From positions 1-42,806 of the forward strand of contig CANQDV010000005.1 in NCBI GenBank assembly GCA_947593955.1: a stretch of 42,806 bases of DNA, read 5' to 3'. The stretch is from an uncultured Bacilli bacterium. GTDB taxonomy: Bacteria; Bacillota_I; Bacilli_A; RF39; UBA660. A program made the position numbers and the translations under genes. The notes beneath the pieces were generated by a model, which was not told the origin of the DNA, made no database searches, and saw only the letters and a program-made list of their open reading frames with translations. Below, piece after piece: positions 29,053 to 38,443 of this stretch (positions within the stretch are counted from its first letter, which is position 1; every line of letters begins with the position of its first letter).

Positions 29053-29676
29053 ATGCAAGATGTGATGATCTCTTTGATAGATCAGTTTGGTTATCTAGCA
29101 ATTGCTTTTTTGATAGCTATCGAAAACATATTTCCACCAATTCCATCGGAAGTTATTTTAACATTTGGAGGTTTCTTAACTACTTATAGCAAAATAAATA
29201 TTGTGGGTGTCATAATATCAGCTACGATTGGATCAGTAGTTGGAGCTATAGTGCTATATGGATTAGGACGAATATTAAACAAAGAAAGATTAGAAAAAAT
29301 TGTTGCATCTAAAGTTGGAAAAGTATTACGAATTAAAAAGAAAGATATTGAAAAAGCAGATCATTGGTTTGATACTAAGGGAAGCTATACTGTTTTCTTC
29401 TGTAGATTTGTTCCCATTGTTCGAAGCTTAATATCGATTCCTGCTGGAATGAGTGAAATGCCATTTGTTAAGTTCCTTGTGTTGACAACCATTGGAACGG
29501 CTATATGGAATACTGTATTAGTAATATTAGGTTCTATTATGGGTTCTTCTTGGACGAAGATTGTTGACTTTATGGATGCTTATTCCAAAATAGGTCTTAT
29601 TGTTTTAGTAATTGCTTTCATAGTAGCATGTATTGTTTTCTATAAACACCGCTTAGGTAAAAAGAAAGATAAATAA
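29053..29676 (+). CDS. DedA-family membrane protein
   Basis: 'ENIFPPIPSEVILTFGGF', 'FCRFVPIVRSLISIPAGMSEMPFVKFLVLTTIGTAIWNTVLVILG'. Confidence 0.9.
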   Translation: MQDVMISLIDQFGYLAIAFLIAIENIFPPIPSEVILTFGGFLTTYSKINIVGVIISATIGSVVGAIVLYGLGRILNKERLEKIVASKVGKVLRIKKKDIEKADHWFDTKGSYTVFFCRFVPIVRSLISIPAGMSEMPFVKFLVLTTIGTAIWNTVLVILGSIMGSSWTKIVDFMDAYSKIGLIVLVIAFIVACIVFYKHRLGKKKDK

Positions 29677-29707
29677 AAAAGTTCATTAGAAAAGTGAACT
29701 TTTTTTA
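29677..29707. terminator. Bidirectional terminator between dedA-like and vanY-like genes
   Basis: AAAGTTCA...TGAACTTT with flanking A/T runs. Confidence 0.6.
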
Positions 29708-30799
29708 TTTATCTAAAAACATTACATAATATTCTTCATAAGTGATATTATTTTCTTTTATGTATTTGGCTATTTCTTCGCCGACATATCTAAAATGCCA
29801 TGCTTCATATTTATAACCAGTAATATCTTGTTTATCTTCTTGATATCTTAAAATAAAACCATATTTATAAGCATTATTAAGCATCCAAGTATATTCTGGT
29901 GAAGATTTGAAGGTATTATAATCACGAGACGCTACATCTAAAGCTAACCCTGTTTGATGTTCAGAATAACCAGGAAGAGCTACATAATTGTCAACGTAAT
30001 CTTGACCATATAAATTTAAATATGTATCATAAACTTCTACTTGAGAATCATAACTACGATAAGCAGAATTGGCTAAAATATGCATATTATCTTTAAGAGC
30101 ATCATCACACATCTTTTCAAAAGCTACCTGAGCAACTTTTGATAAATATTGTGTGGATGTACCTTTAGTACAACTACTTTTTATTGCCGTTATATTAACT
30201 GGTTCAAAAGTTTCATCCAATTTATTATATTTATTGGCAAGAACGGTTTCGCTAAATTGTGTCACTATTTTCGCGTCTTCATAAAGAGGTTTATCAAGCC
30301 CAATATTTACTGCTACTACAGTATCTTTATAATCCCCGGTAAAATAATCTAAATAACGATACAAATTTTCACTTTTAAAAAAATCAAATTCTAAATATTT
30401 ATCAATATCTTCAATTAAATCATGATCATATAATGATAGTACTATATCATCAGTCATTTTATTATTAATTAAATTAATATTATCCGTTGTATAACCAACC
30501 TTTAATAAAGTATTTATTCTTTTGATAAAATCATTTTTATCGACATAGTCAATAGCAAAATAACTAGTTACATTTTCTTTAACAAAATCTTCACTACCAA
30601 CAGCAACCTCTACTGTCCTACTATAATTATTCGCTAAAACCTCATCTTTAATTCCTTTAAAGACAATATCAAAAACGGAATTAAAACTATAATTTTTAGA
30701 TACTATCCTATATGTCAAAATACTAGGATACGCTAATAAAAGGACAATTATAATTAATATTACTACCCAAACTCTTTTTAATTTGACCTTCTTTTTCAT
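29705..30799 (-). CDS. D-alanyl-D-alanine carboxypeptidase, VanY family
   Basis: 'SAYRSYDSQVEVY', 'PGYSEHQTGLALDV', 'YEAWHFRYVG'. Confidence 0.88.
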   Translation of the reverse strand: MKKKVKLKRVWVVILIIIVLLLAYPSILTYRIVSKNYSFNSVFDIVFKGIKDEVLANNYSRTVEVAVGSEDFVKENVTSYFAIDYVDKNDFIKRINTLLKVGYTTDNINLINNKMTDDIVLSLYDHDLIEDIDKYLEFDFFKSENLYRYLDYFTGDYKDTVVAVNIGLDKPLYEDAKIVTQFSETVLANKYNKLDETFEPVNITAIKSSCTKGTSTQYLSKVAQVAFEKMCDDALKDNMHILANSAYRSYDSQVEVYDTYLNLYGQDYVDNYVALPGYSEHQTGLALDVASRDYNTFKSSPEYTWMLNNAYKYGFILRYQEDKQDITGYKYEAWHFRYVGEEIAKYIKENNITYEEYYVMFLDK

Positions 30800-30853
30800 T
30801 ATGATACACCTCTATTGTAATAAGTATATCACTGATATAATTTATTTTAAATA

Positions 30854-31654
30854 TTATTTTACAAAGATTAAGTAAATTCTAGTAAAAATTCTTTGTAATA
30901 GAGGAGCCCGATATTTAAATTTAGGTTTACCACTTTCACAAGCTTCAATAATTTTGACTACGATAGAATCTAATTGTCTTTTTTCAATTAAATTAAATAG
31001 TTTAGTTAATTTATTATGAATTTTAATTTTATCATTATAGAAAACGGAATCATATCCCGTATTTTTATCAATATTATCAATCATGACTTGATTAAATCCT
31101 GTTTTGTATGCCCCAGGTTCTATTAAAACCACTTTAACTTTAGACTTTAACGTTTTTAATTCTCTTTTTAAAGATGTTGCCATAGTACTAATTGCTGCTT
31201 TGGTCGAACAATAACTACCTAAAAAAGGAATCGGAATAATTCCTGCTGTTGAAGACATAATAATTATTTTTCCTTCCTTATTATTTTTTATCATCCTATT
31301 GCCAACGCGTCTTACAATATCATATGAAGCAAAATAATTAACTTCAAAATTACGTCTTACTTCATCCATTGGAACATCTAAAATAGAACCCCCTATTCCA
31401 ATACCTGCATGATTAATTAAAACATCTATATCCAAATTATTTAACATTTTACGATCTTCATTGTTAGTAATATCCAATTTAAAAATTATAATTTTAAGTC
31501 CTAAAGCATCTACTTTCTCTTTTAATTTATGAGCTTCTTCATTAGTATGCGTTGTCATATATACAAAATGTCCTCTACTTGCAAGCGTTATTCCTGTTAA
31601 AAAAGCAATACCACCTCTTGCACCTGTTATTAAAATTTTCATTTTCTTCACCAT
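30854..31654 (-). CDS. Short-chain dehydrogenase/reductase
   Basis: 'ITGARGGIAFLTGITLASRG', 'NHAGIGIGG', 'SYCSTKAAI'. Confidence 0.88.
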   Translation of the reverse strand: MVKKMKILITGARGGIAFLTGITLASRGHFVYMTTHTNEEAHKLKEKVDALGLKIIIFKLDITNNEDRKMLNNLDIDVLINHAGIGIGGSILDVPMDEVRRNFEVNYFASYDIVRRVGNRMIKNNKEGKIIIMSSTAGIIPIPFLGSYCSTKAAISTMATSLKRELKTLKSKVKVVLIEPGAYKTGFNQVMIDNIDKNTGYDSVFYNDKIKIHNKLTKLFNLIEKRQLDSIVVKIIEACESGKPKFKYRAPLLQRIFTRIYLIFVK

Positions 31655-31665
31655 TTATAATATGA

Positions 31666-31691
31666 ACAAAAAAGAGACCTTTTAGTCTCTT
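31666..31691 (-). terminator. Rho-independent terminator
   Basis: Minus-strand AAGAGAC-TAAAAG-GTCTCTTTTTT. Confidence 0.65.
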
Positions 31692-31983
31692 AACGTTAAT
31701 AAAATTCATTTAATAGTAAGCAAAATGTACGTGAGCTTTAATGGCTCTTAAAAAGTTAGTATTTATATAATATGCGATTTTTAAGGTTTGATTTTAGTTT
31801 TTATATTTTATAAGAAATAAGGAGTGTAGTTAAAATCGCCTATTATTAGTTTCTATAGTTATCAAGTCTAATTTTTAAAACAATCTTATATTATCACCTT
31901 TCCTTTCTATATCTACATTGTATAAAAGTAATGTGAATAATAAAGAAATATTATGTGAAATTTTTATGAAAAAAAGAAATACT

Positions 31984-32418
31984 TTATAAATATTTCTTTA
32001 ATTTTTTGATACTGTTATTTTGAAATTTTATTAATTCATCTGCTAAAGCAATAACATCTTTTTGGGATTTATCTTTAAATTTATGAATATTTTTTTCTAT
32101 TTCAATAACTCCCATCGTATTACCTCTTATTAACATATCAGCTATTTTACTATCACTATTATCTTTCATTACTTCCATTTTCATTTCCATTGATGAACCC
32201 ATTTTAGCCATCATACCAACATCATTTAAATCCACATTATACTTTTCCGTCAATCTTTTGACCTTCTCTTGGAAAGATAAATACTCTTTTTTTATATCTT
32301 CAATAGCATCTATAATTTTATTATCTTTACCTTTTAAATCTTCTAATAATTTCATACAACTATGACTACCCATATCAACTGCTTTATAAATATACTCTAA
32401 TAATTCTTTGCTTTCCAT
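31984..32418 (-). CDS. Hypothetical helical protein
   Basis: 144-aa intact ORF. Confidence 0.6.
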   Translation of the reverse strand: MESKELLEYIYKAVDMGSHSCMKLLEDLKGKDNKIIDAIEDIKKEYLSFQEKVKRLTEKYNVDLNDVGMMAKMGSSMEMKMEVMKDNSDSKIADMLIRGNTMGVIEIEKNIHKFKDKSQKDVIALADELIKFQNNSIKKLKKYL

Positions 32419-32463
32419 AAATATCCTCCATAATTATTATGGGAAAGCTTTAAAGATATTATA

Positions 32464-33456
32464 CTATTTCTTTTCTATTAAAAAAGTAATTAATTCTTTA
32501 GAATCAACATTGTTATATATAATATTATAAATTAAATCAATAATAGGCATGTCTACTTTTCTAGTACCTAATAATTTATAAATAGATTTTAAGGTATATA
32601 ATCCTTCAATAGTTGTATTATTTATATAATTATCTATTTCTTGACGCGAAGCATTACTTCCTATTAAATATCCTAAGTGAAAATTTCTACTTTTGTTGCT
32701 TGTTGCAGTTAGTAATAAATCTCCTACTCCCGCAAAAGATAAGATTGTTTTTTTGTTTCCACCTAAAGAATCAATCAGACTTTTTATATCATGTAATGAT
32801 TCTGTTATAAACATAGCTTGAGTCGATTCAGAATAACCCATACCACTAATCATTCCAGCTGCTATAGCAATAACATTTTTTATAGATCCACATATTTCAA
32901 CTCCAATGATATCGTCAGTAACACGCAATTTTAAAGAATCATTTTGCAATGTTTCCTTTAAAAGTTTGGCTGTTTGTTCATTGTTAGTAGCAAGACTTAA
33001 CCCTATCGGATTATCATTTGCTATATCTATAGCAAATGAGGGACCTGATATAACCGCAATATTGGGCGTACTAACATTTCTTAATATAATATCATGAACA
33101 AAACTACATGTATCGCGTTCAATACCTTTGGAAGCAATGCAAATATGTTGATCACTCTTTAACTTCCCTTTTAACATTTGACCTATATCTTCGACAAAGA
33201 AAGCTGGAACAGCAATCACAATTAAAGTAGCATCACTAATAGCAATATCAAAATCATTAGTTATATGAATATTTTGAGGTATTGTAATATTAGGTAAACT
33301 TTTAGGGTTTCCCTTATTTACTTCTAAATTTATTCTCTCATCTTCAAATTTAGTCCACATCATAATATCATTAACATTCTTATTAAACATTAGTGCCAAA
33401 GCTAGTCCATAAGCACCTGTTCCTAAAATTGCAACTTTCATCTTATCACCATCCAA
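32464..33456 (-). CDS. gpsA: NAD(P)H-dependent glycerol-3-phosphate dehydrogenase
   Basis: 'ILGTGAYGLALA', 'SGPSFAIDI', 'GSIKNVIAIAAGM', 'AGVGDLLLTATS.KSRNFHLG'. Confidence 0.94.
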   Translation of the reverse strand: MDGDKMKVAILGTGAYGLALALMFNKNVNDIMMWTKFEDERINLEVNKGNPKSLPNITIPQNIHITNDFDIAISDATLIVIAVPAFFVEDIGQMLKGKLKSDQHICIASKGIERDTCSFVHDIILRNVSTPNIAVISGPSFAIDIANDNPIGLSLATNNEQTAKLLKETLQNDSLKLRVTDDIIGVEICGSIKNVIAIAAGMISGMGYSESTQAMFITESLHDIKSLIDSLGGNKKTILSFAGVGDLLLTATSNKSRNFHLGYLIGSNASRQEIDNYINNTTIEGLYTLKSIYKLLGTRKVDMPIIDLIYNIIYNNVDSKELITFLIEKK

Positions 33457-33469
33457 TTACTTCATAAAG

Positions 33470-33497
33470 AAAAAGTAGAAATGCTTACTACTTTTCA
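33470..33497 (-). terminator. Rho-independent terminator
   Basis: AAAAGTAG-AAATGCTT-(A)CTACTTTT inverted repeat overlapping the stop of the 33488 ORF. Confidence 0.5.
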
Positions 33498-34252
33498 ATA
33501 TCATTCATATTAAAATAACCAAAATCATTAGAAATAATTTTATCAGTTTTTTCAATACTTTGTACTATTCCCAATATTTCATTACTATTATTATTTAAAA
33601 TATCTATACTATCTACTGCAATTTCCATGATAATTAATTGATTATCTATATCTTTTAAATAATATATTTGATATTTATTATTTATACTATTTATTATTTC
33701 ATAAATACCACTACTTAATTCCTTATTGGATATAGTTTCAATACTTTGTTCTTTCCATTCATTTTTCTTAGTCTCTAAATTATCTATAATATTTTTATAA
33801 GTATCTTCCATAGTATAAATGCAGGCTTCATAATTAACAGAATCTAAAAATAGTTTATCATCATTATATTGCCATTTAATATCTATAGGTAATATTAACT
33901 TATAATTATTGTAATAAACATCTCTTTCCTTTATTTCTTTTTCTTGTGTATCTTCTTGTTTCAAAACAACATTTTCATCATTGCTGTTATCTAGTTCCTT
34001 CTTTTGATAAAAAACTAAAAACATAATACCCAAAGTCAAAAGTATAACCAATATAACTAAAAGAATATTAACAGGATTAGTTCCTTTTTCTAATCCTTTT
34101 TGATAAAATATTTCCTCTTCTTTATTAATATCTTTATCTTTTAATACATCAATATTTATCGTATCATTTAAATTATATATGGTTTTTTCTCCACATTTAC
34201 TACAATAAGTTTCACCTTTCTTAATAGTAGCTCCACATCTTTCACACTTCAT
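33488..34252 (-). CDS. Zinc-ribbon, single-TM hypothetical protein
   Basis: 'MKCERCGATIKKGETYCSKCGEK' is the probable true N-terminus (track starts 18 codons earlier); TM segment. Confidence 0.65.
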   Translation of the reverse strand: MKCERCGATIKKGETYCSKCGEKTIYNLNDTINIDVLKDKDINKEEEIFYQKGLEKGTNPVNILLVILVILLTLGIMFLVFYQKKELDNSNDENVVLKQEDTQEKEIKERDVYYNNYKLILPIDIKWQYNDDKLFLDSVNYEACIYTMEDTYKNIIDNLETKKNEWKEQSIETISNKELSSGIYEIINSINNKYQIYYLKDIDNQLIIMEIAVDSIDILNNNSNEILGIVQSIEKTDKIISNDFGYFNMNDIEK

Positions 34253-34280
34253 ATTTTTACTCCTTAAAATAGCTTTATCT

Positions 34281-34544
34281 TTAAGATAATAGTTGCACAA
34301 TAACATTTTCTAGCATATAAGTATAAGCATATAATGCTTCAATATAATCTGCTTCAGTATAATCATCTTTTAAATCACTTATCTCTCTGTTATAAAGTAA
34401 GTCAACTTTTTTATTATTTTTTTCACCTATCATCGTCAATAAAGATATAATCTCTTTGTTTTTCTTAATCAATTCATCTTTTTTGGTACTTAATGGCAAT
34501 TTTTTAAACTTTTCCATCAAATCATTAAAATCTTCTTTTATCAC
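34281..34544 (-). CDS. Small hypothetical protein
   Basis: 87-aa ORF overlapping the upstream ORF by 4 nt. Confidence 0.5.
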   Translation of the reverse strand: MIKEDFNDLMEKFKKLPLSTKKDELIKKNKEIISLLTMIGEKNNKKVDLLYNREISDLKDDYTEADYIEALYAYTYMLENVIVQLLS

Positions 34545-35542
34545 TTAAAAGCCCTCCTATTATCACTAAGTTCACTAGATGATTGATTATTTGCTATAAC
34601 TTGACTGTTTTCATCTTTTTTTACCTGATTAGAAGCAACACGCCATAATCCATTATTATTATCAAAATTTTGTTTAGCGTCTGTAAATTCTTTCTTTCGT
34701 CTATCAGTCTCATTATTAATTGTTTGAAATATTTTATCAGAATGCTCAGGATGTTTAGTAACCGTCTCGGAAATAAATTTACTTTGTTCTTCGATAGATA
34801 ACCCGTAAAATTTTTCAAAATCAATGGAAATATCACCAGAAGGGGAAATCGTAAAATTAGGTTGCTCTTCTACAATTGGTTTATCATCAATTCCTATTAT
34901 TTCAATATCTTCTTGTTTACTCTTTTGAACTTGAATCTCCTCATAAATAGCGTCTAAATTCTTACCATCATTTACAATCTCTTGACAATAATCAAAACCT
35001 TTATCTTGAACTTTCTTTAAAGTAGTCTTTAAATGATGCTCAACCAAGTCACTTAAAAAATAAGAATCTATAGATGGTTCAATTCTACTGAATCTGTCAA
35101 CACATTTTCGAACAAAATTAGAGAAAAATTGATTATTGCGTAAATGATAATCTTCGTTATCATATAATTCTGAAAATAATGTATTAATTCTTTTTTGATA
35201 TTTATGCTTTTCTTCTAGAAAATTATCATTTAAACCGTGATTGGCATTATTTTCTAATTCATCCTTAGCTTTATCATAGTTTACTTTAAAATCATACATA
35301 CCTTCTTCATAGAAATTTAACAAAATGTTACTTACATTATTTGCCGAAATAGGAGTGTTTCCTCTCGATAATTTGGAACATATTTCATATACTACATCAC
35401 CATTAGGATTTAAAAAACGTTGGCCAAGATTATCTACCATTCTAAAAACTTCATTACGAATATCATTTTGTTTATTTACATATGACTCCATATTACGTTG
35501 TTCATATCTTTCAATATCTTCATTATCATTCACAATTATCAC
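34541..35542 (-). CDS. Hypothetical protein
   Basis: 333-aa ORF. Confidence 0.55.
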   Translation of the reverse strand: MIIVNDNEDIERYEQRNMESYVNKQNDIRNEVFRMVDNLGQRFLNPNGDVVYEICSKLSRGNTPISANNVSNILLNFYEEGMYDFKVNYDKAKDELENNANHGLNDNFLEEKHKYQKRINTLFSELYDNEDYHLRNNQFFSNFVRKCVDRFSRIEPSIDSYFLSDLVEHHLKTTLKKVQDKGFDYCQEIVNDGKNLDAIYEEIQVQKSKQEDIEIIGIDDKPIVEEQPNFTISPSGDISIDFEKFYGLSIEEQSKFISETVTKHPEHSDKIFQTINNETDRRKKEFTDAKQNFDNNNGLWRVASNQVKKDENSQVIANNQSSSELSDNRRAFK

Positions 35543-35620
35543 CTATATTAATTATAATTGTTATCATAAATTTATACAAAGACAAACGAACGAATATACA
35601 GTTTTTTACATTAATTGACA

Positions 35621-35947
35621 TTATTCTTCCACAATATTACCAATGGATTTAAATATAAATTGAAAACACCCTTTCAACAAATTCTCTATTTTGTTAGATA
35701 AATTGACTCCTGCTTTAGTGAAATCATTACTATAATCATTATTTTCTACTACATAATAATCTTTAATATCAATCTCTTTTCCATTTTTAACATCTTCTTC
35801 AAATTGTTTGATGGCTTCTTGTGTCAAAGTTGATTTTTTATTTAACTCATATTCATAATAACCACTGCTAGATGTAAACACCATAACTAAAAAAATTATA
35901 ACTACAGCAATTAAAAAAAATTGTAACAATTTATTCATTATCTTCAC
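35621..35947 (-). CDS. Small membrane-anchored hypothetical protein coupled to spoIIP
   Basis: N-terminal TM; start overlaps the spoIIP 3' end by 17 nt. Confidence 0.55.
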   Translation of the reverse strand: MKIMNKLLQFFLIAVVIIFLVMVFTSSSGYYEYELNKKSTLTQEAIKQFEEDVKNGKEIDIKDYYVVENNDYSNDFTKAGVNLSNKIENLLKGCFQFIFKSIGNIVEE

Positions 35948-36914
35948 CTATATAAGTTTTTAACATATACGCAATAGCATCAATTGTATTGGTTACCTCG
36001 TCAATTGTATTATCTACTCCTCCAACTTCTATTAAAACACACTTACTAGAAAAGTCTTGATTATATACCCCATCTACTCCTGCTCCACCTTTCTCATATA
36101 TTCCTTTACTAAGACCTGGATATTGTTCACTAATAATGGTATTTAACCTAGATATAACCTTTTGGCTTTCCTTATAATTCTTGTTCTCTAGTCCCAATAA
36201 GAACAACACTTTAGCATAAGTTTTATCTTCAATAGTAATAGTGGTTTTATCTTTAGATATAGAATCTCTATGTAAATCAATAAAATATATCAATGAAGGA
36301 TTATCTTTTTTAGCTTGTTCCATTAACAATTTAGTTAATCTATAGCTACTAGCATAATTCCAATTATTAATTCTTAGTAATTCAGCTATATCATTATCTT
36401 CTACGATAGAATTAATTCCATATTGTTGTAATCTATCCTGTAATATATAACTAGATAATAACACTGTCGGATGCACATTATATGAAGATTGATTATTAAG
36501 CGCATATTCTTCTTGTTGATGAGTATTATATATGTATACAATAGGTTTATTATTATTATTAACACTATCTGTATTAATAACTGGTTCACTAGAAGAGATG
36601 TCATCATTATCATTATTACTTAAGTAATTATCGTGAAATACTAATTTTTTATAATTACTTTTTAACAGATTAATCGGATCAAATAAATCTAATTTGGAAA
36701 TATAACTAACTATTTCACTACTAATTCCTTCACTCTTAATATTATTAGAATTATTTATTAAACTCTTTAAAAATAAGTCATCTACTTCTAAATTAATTTT
36801 ATCTAAAAATTTTATTGTATATGAAAACGATACTGCAAAAGAAAATACAATAGTTATTAATTTAATAATTACAATTAATTTTTTTTGATTACTATTATTT
36901 TTCTTTTTATCCAT
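35931..36914 (-). CDS. spoIIP: Stage II sporulation protein P
   Basis: 'VYIYNTHQQEEY', 'DNPSLIYFIDLHRDS', 'CVLIEVGGVDNTIDEVTNTIDAIAYML' amidase motifs. Confidence 0.88.
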   Translation of the reverse strand: MDKKKNNSNQKKLIVIIKLITIVFSFAVSFSYTIKFLDKINLEVDDLFLKSLINNSNNIKSEGISSEIVSYISKLDLFDPINLLKSNYKKLVFHDNYLSNNDNDDISSSEPVINTDSVNNNNKPIVYIYNTHQQEEYALNNQSSYNVHPTVLLSSYILQDRLQQYGINSIVEDNDIAELLRINNWNYASSYRLTKLLMEQAKKDNPSLIYFIDLHRDSISKDKTTITIEDKTYAKVLFLLGLENKNYKESQKVISRLNTIISEQYPGLSKGIYEKGGAGVDGVYNQDFSSKCVLIEVGGVDNTIDEVTNTIDAIAYMLKTYIGEDNE

Positions 36915-36984
36915 ATTACCACCTTCTTAATTTATTATATTTTTGTCTGGCGATAATATTGTCGTTTTAAAGAAACAATAAATA

Positions 36985-37025
36985 AAAAAACTTAAGAAAA
37001 ATTGCTTATTTGGCATTTTCTTAAG
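36985..37025 (-). terminator. Rho-independent terminator
   Basis: ACTTAAGAAAA...TTTTCTTAAGT inverted repeat. Confidence 0.6.
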
Positions 37026-37028
37026 TCT

Positions 37029-37223
37029 TTAACATTTATCACTATTCTTTTCACCATTAGTATCAAGTAATTGATTAAATAATTCTTTAGCTATTTCATC
37101 ATTCTTTTTTACATTATTCTTAGAATGTTTTTTTATCAGTTTTGAATATAAGTTTATCTCTATAATATTTAACTTTTCATCCTGATATAAACTATCTATT
37201 TTTCTTGCTAACACATTTTCCAA
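37029..37223 (-). CDS. Small hypothetical protein
   Basis: 64-aa ORF with its own terminator. Confidence 0.4.
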   Translation of the reverse strand: MENVLARKIDSLYQDEKLNIIEINLYSKLIKKHSKNNVKKNDEIAKELFNQLLDTNGEKNSDKC

Positions 37224-37309
37224 GATAGCATTCCTTCTTTCATACTTCTATACTCATAATTTTATTATTGCCTATTAAATAGTGTCAATAAAATTATTAA
37301 TTATTATTG

Positions 37310-38371
37310 TCAAGCAATGTCCATCCTTTTATTCATTTTAGAATGTAAACACCTATTAAGACATGTCGATAACACTTGAGCAAGTTTTTCTATCAAAAAA
37401 TCAACTTCTTTAGGAGTAACCATCAAATTATATCCTATAGGAGAAAGCACTTCAAAAATCAATTGATGAACTTCTTCTTCACTAAGGTTTCCTAAAAAGC
37501 CAAGTATTTTTTCCCGATCTTCTTCTGTTAAATCTTGATAATTTTCTTTTAAATAATTAATATTCGTTACAGGTTTTAACTTATGAGAAGGTTTATTAAT
37601 AGTAGCTTTGTTAAAACTAAATTTTTTTAATAAATATTTGATTGTATCACTAACTATTGTAACAGCATCCACCACAGTTGGTATTCCAATAGCAATAACT
37701 GGTACACCTACAGTTTCTTGAGAAATTTCTATGCGACTATTTCCAACACCACTACCTGGATTTATACCCGTATCAGTCATTTGAATAGTTTTATTAACTC
37801 TATCGATTGAAGAAGAAGCTAAAGCATCTACTACAATGACAAATTTAGGTTTTGTTTCTTTGACAAGTCCTAAAATAACATCTTTGGCTTCAATTCCCGT
37901 GTTACCCATTACCCCGGGAATAAACCCAGAGACATTACGATAACCTTCTTCTATCTTTACTTCACCTAACAAATATAAATGCCTAGTAATCACTAAATCA
38001 TTTAAAGTTTTAGGTCCTAAAGAGTCTGGCGTCGACTTATAATTTCCCAATCCTATAACTAAAGCACTATCATCTTTGGAAATATTTAAATTATCAAGTA
38101 TTTTTATTAATTCATCAGTTAAAATATCTTCTAACTTTTTTCGATTGGACGTATCAGTAACATCTTCAAAACTGATAGTAATATAATTACCTTTCTTTTT
38201 ACCTATATCTTTAATATCCTCTAGAACAGTTATATTACTTATAATAATGTTATCTATCTTCTTTTCTTCTTTTTTAATATTAGAAAAATTGCTTGTACCA
38301 ATACTTTCTACAATAAGATCAGTCCTAATTTTATATTTTTGTAAATCTATTGCACTCATACTTTTCACCAA
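37310..38371 (-). CDS. gpr: Spore germination protease GPR
   Basis: 'RTDLIVES', 'VIGLGNYKSTPDSLGPKTLNDLVITRHLYLLG', 'GVMGNTGIEAKDVI', 'DALASSSIDRVNKTIQMTDTGINPGSGVGN'. Confidence 0.95.
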   Translation of the reverse strand: MVKSMSAIDLQKYKIRTDLIVESIGTSNFSNIKKEEKKIDNIIISNITVLEDIKDIGKKKGNYITISFEDVTDTSNRKKLEDILTDELIKILDNLNISKDDSALVIGLGNYKSTPDSLGPKTLNDLVITRHLYLLGEVKIEEGYRNVSGFIPGVMGNTGIEAKDVILGLVKETKPKFVIVVDALASSSIDRVNKTIQMTDTGINPGSGVGNSRIEISQETVGVPVIAIGIPTVVDAVTIVSDTIKYLLKKFSFNKATINKPSHKLKPVTNINYLKENYQDLTEEDREKILGFLGNLSEEEVHQLIFEVLSPIGYNLMVTPKEVDFLIEKLAQVLSTCLNRCLHSKMNKRMDIA

Positions 38372-38412
38372 TTATAGTATGTGTTACTTTTCAATTATTA
38401 TTAACAATATAA

Positions 38413-38438
38413 AAACACAGAAATATTTAAATTTCTGT
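38413..38438 (-). terminator. Rho-independent terminator
   Basis: CACAGAAATATTTAAATTTCTGTG. Confidence 0.5.
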
Positions 38439-38443
38439 GTCAA

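Noticed and set aside
29004-29189. 61-aa plus-strand ORF
   Set aside because: Overlaps the DedA gene start in another frame; no family resemblance.
34621-34836. Minus-strand 71-aa ORF (and 36401..36613) nested in larger CDS
   Set aside because: Alternate-frame ORFs inside 34541..35542 and spoIIP with no independent support.
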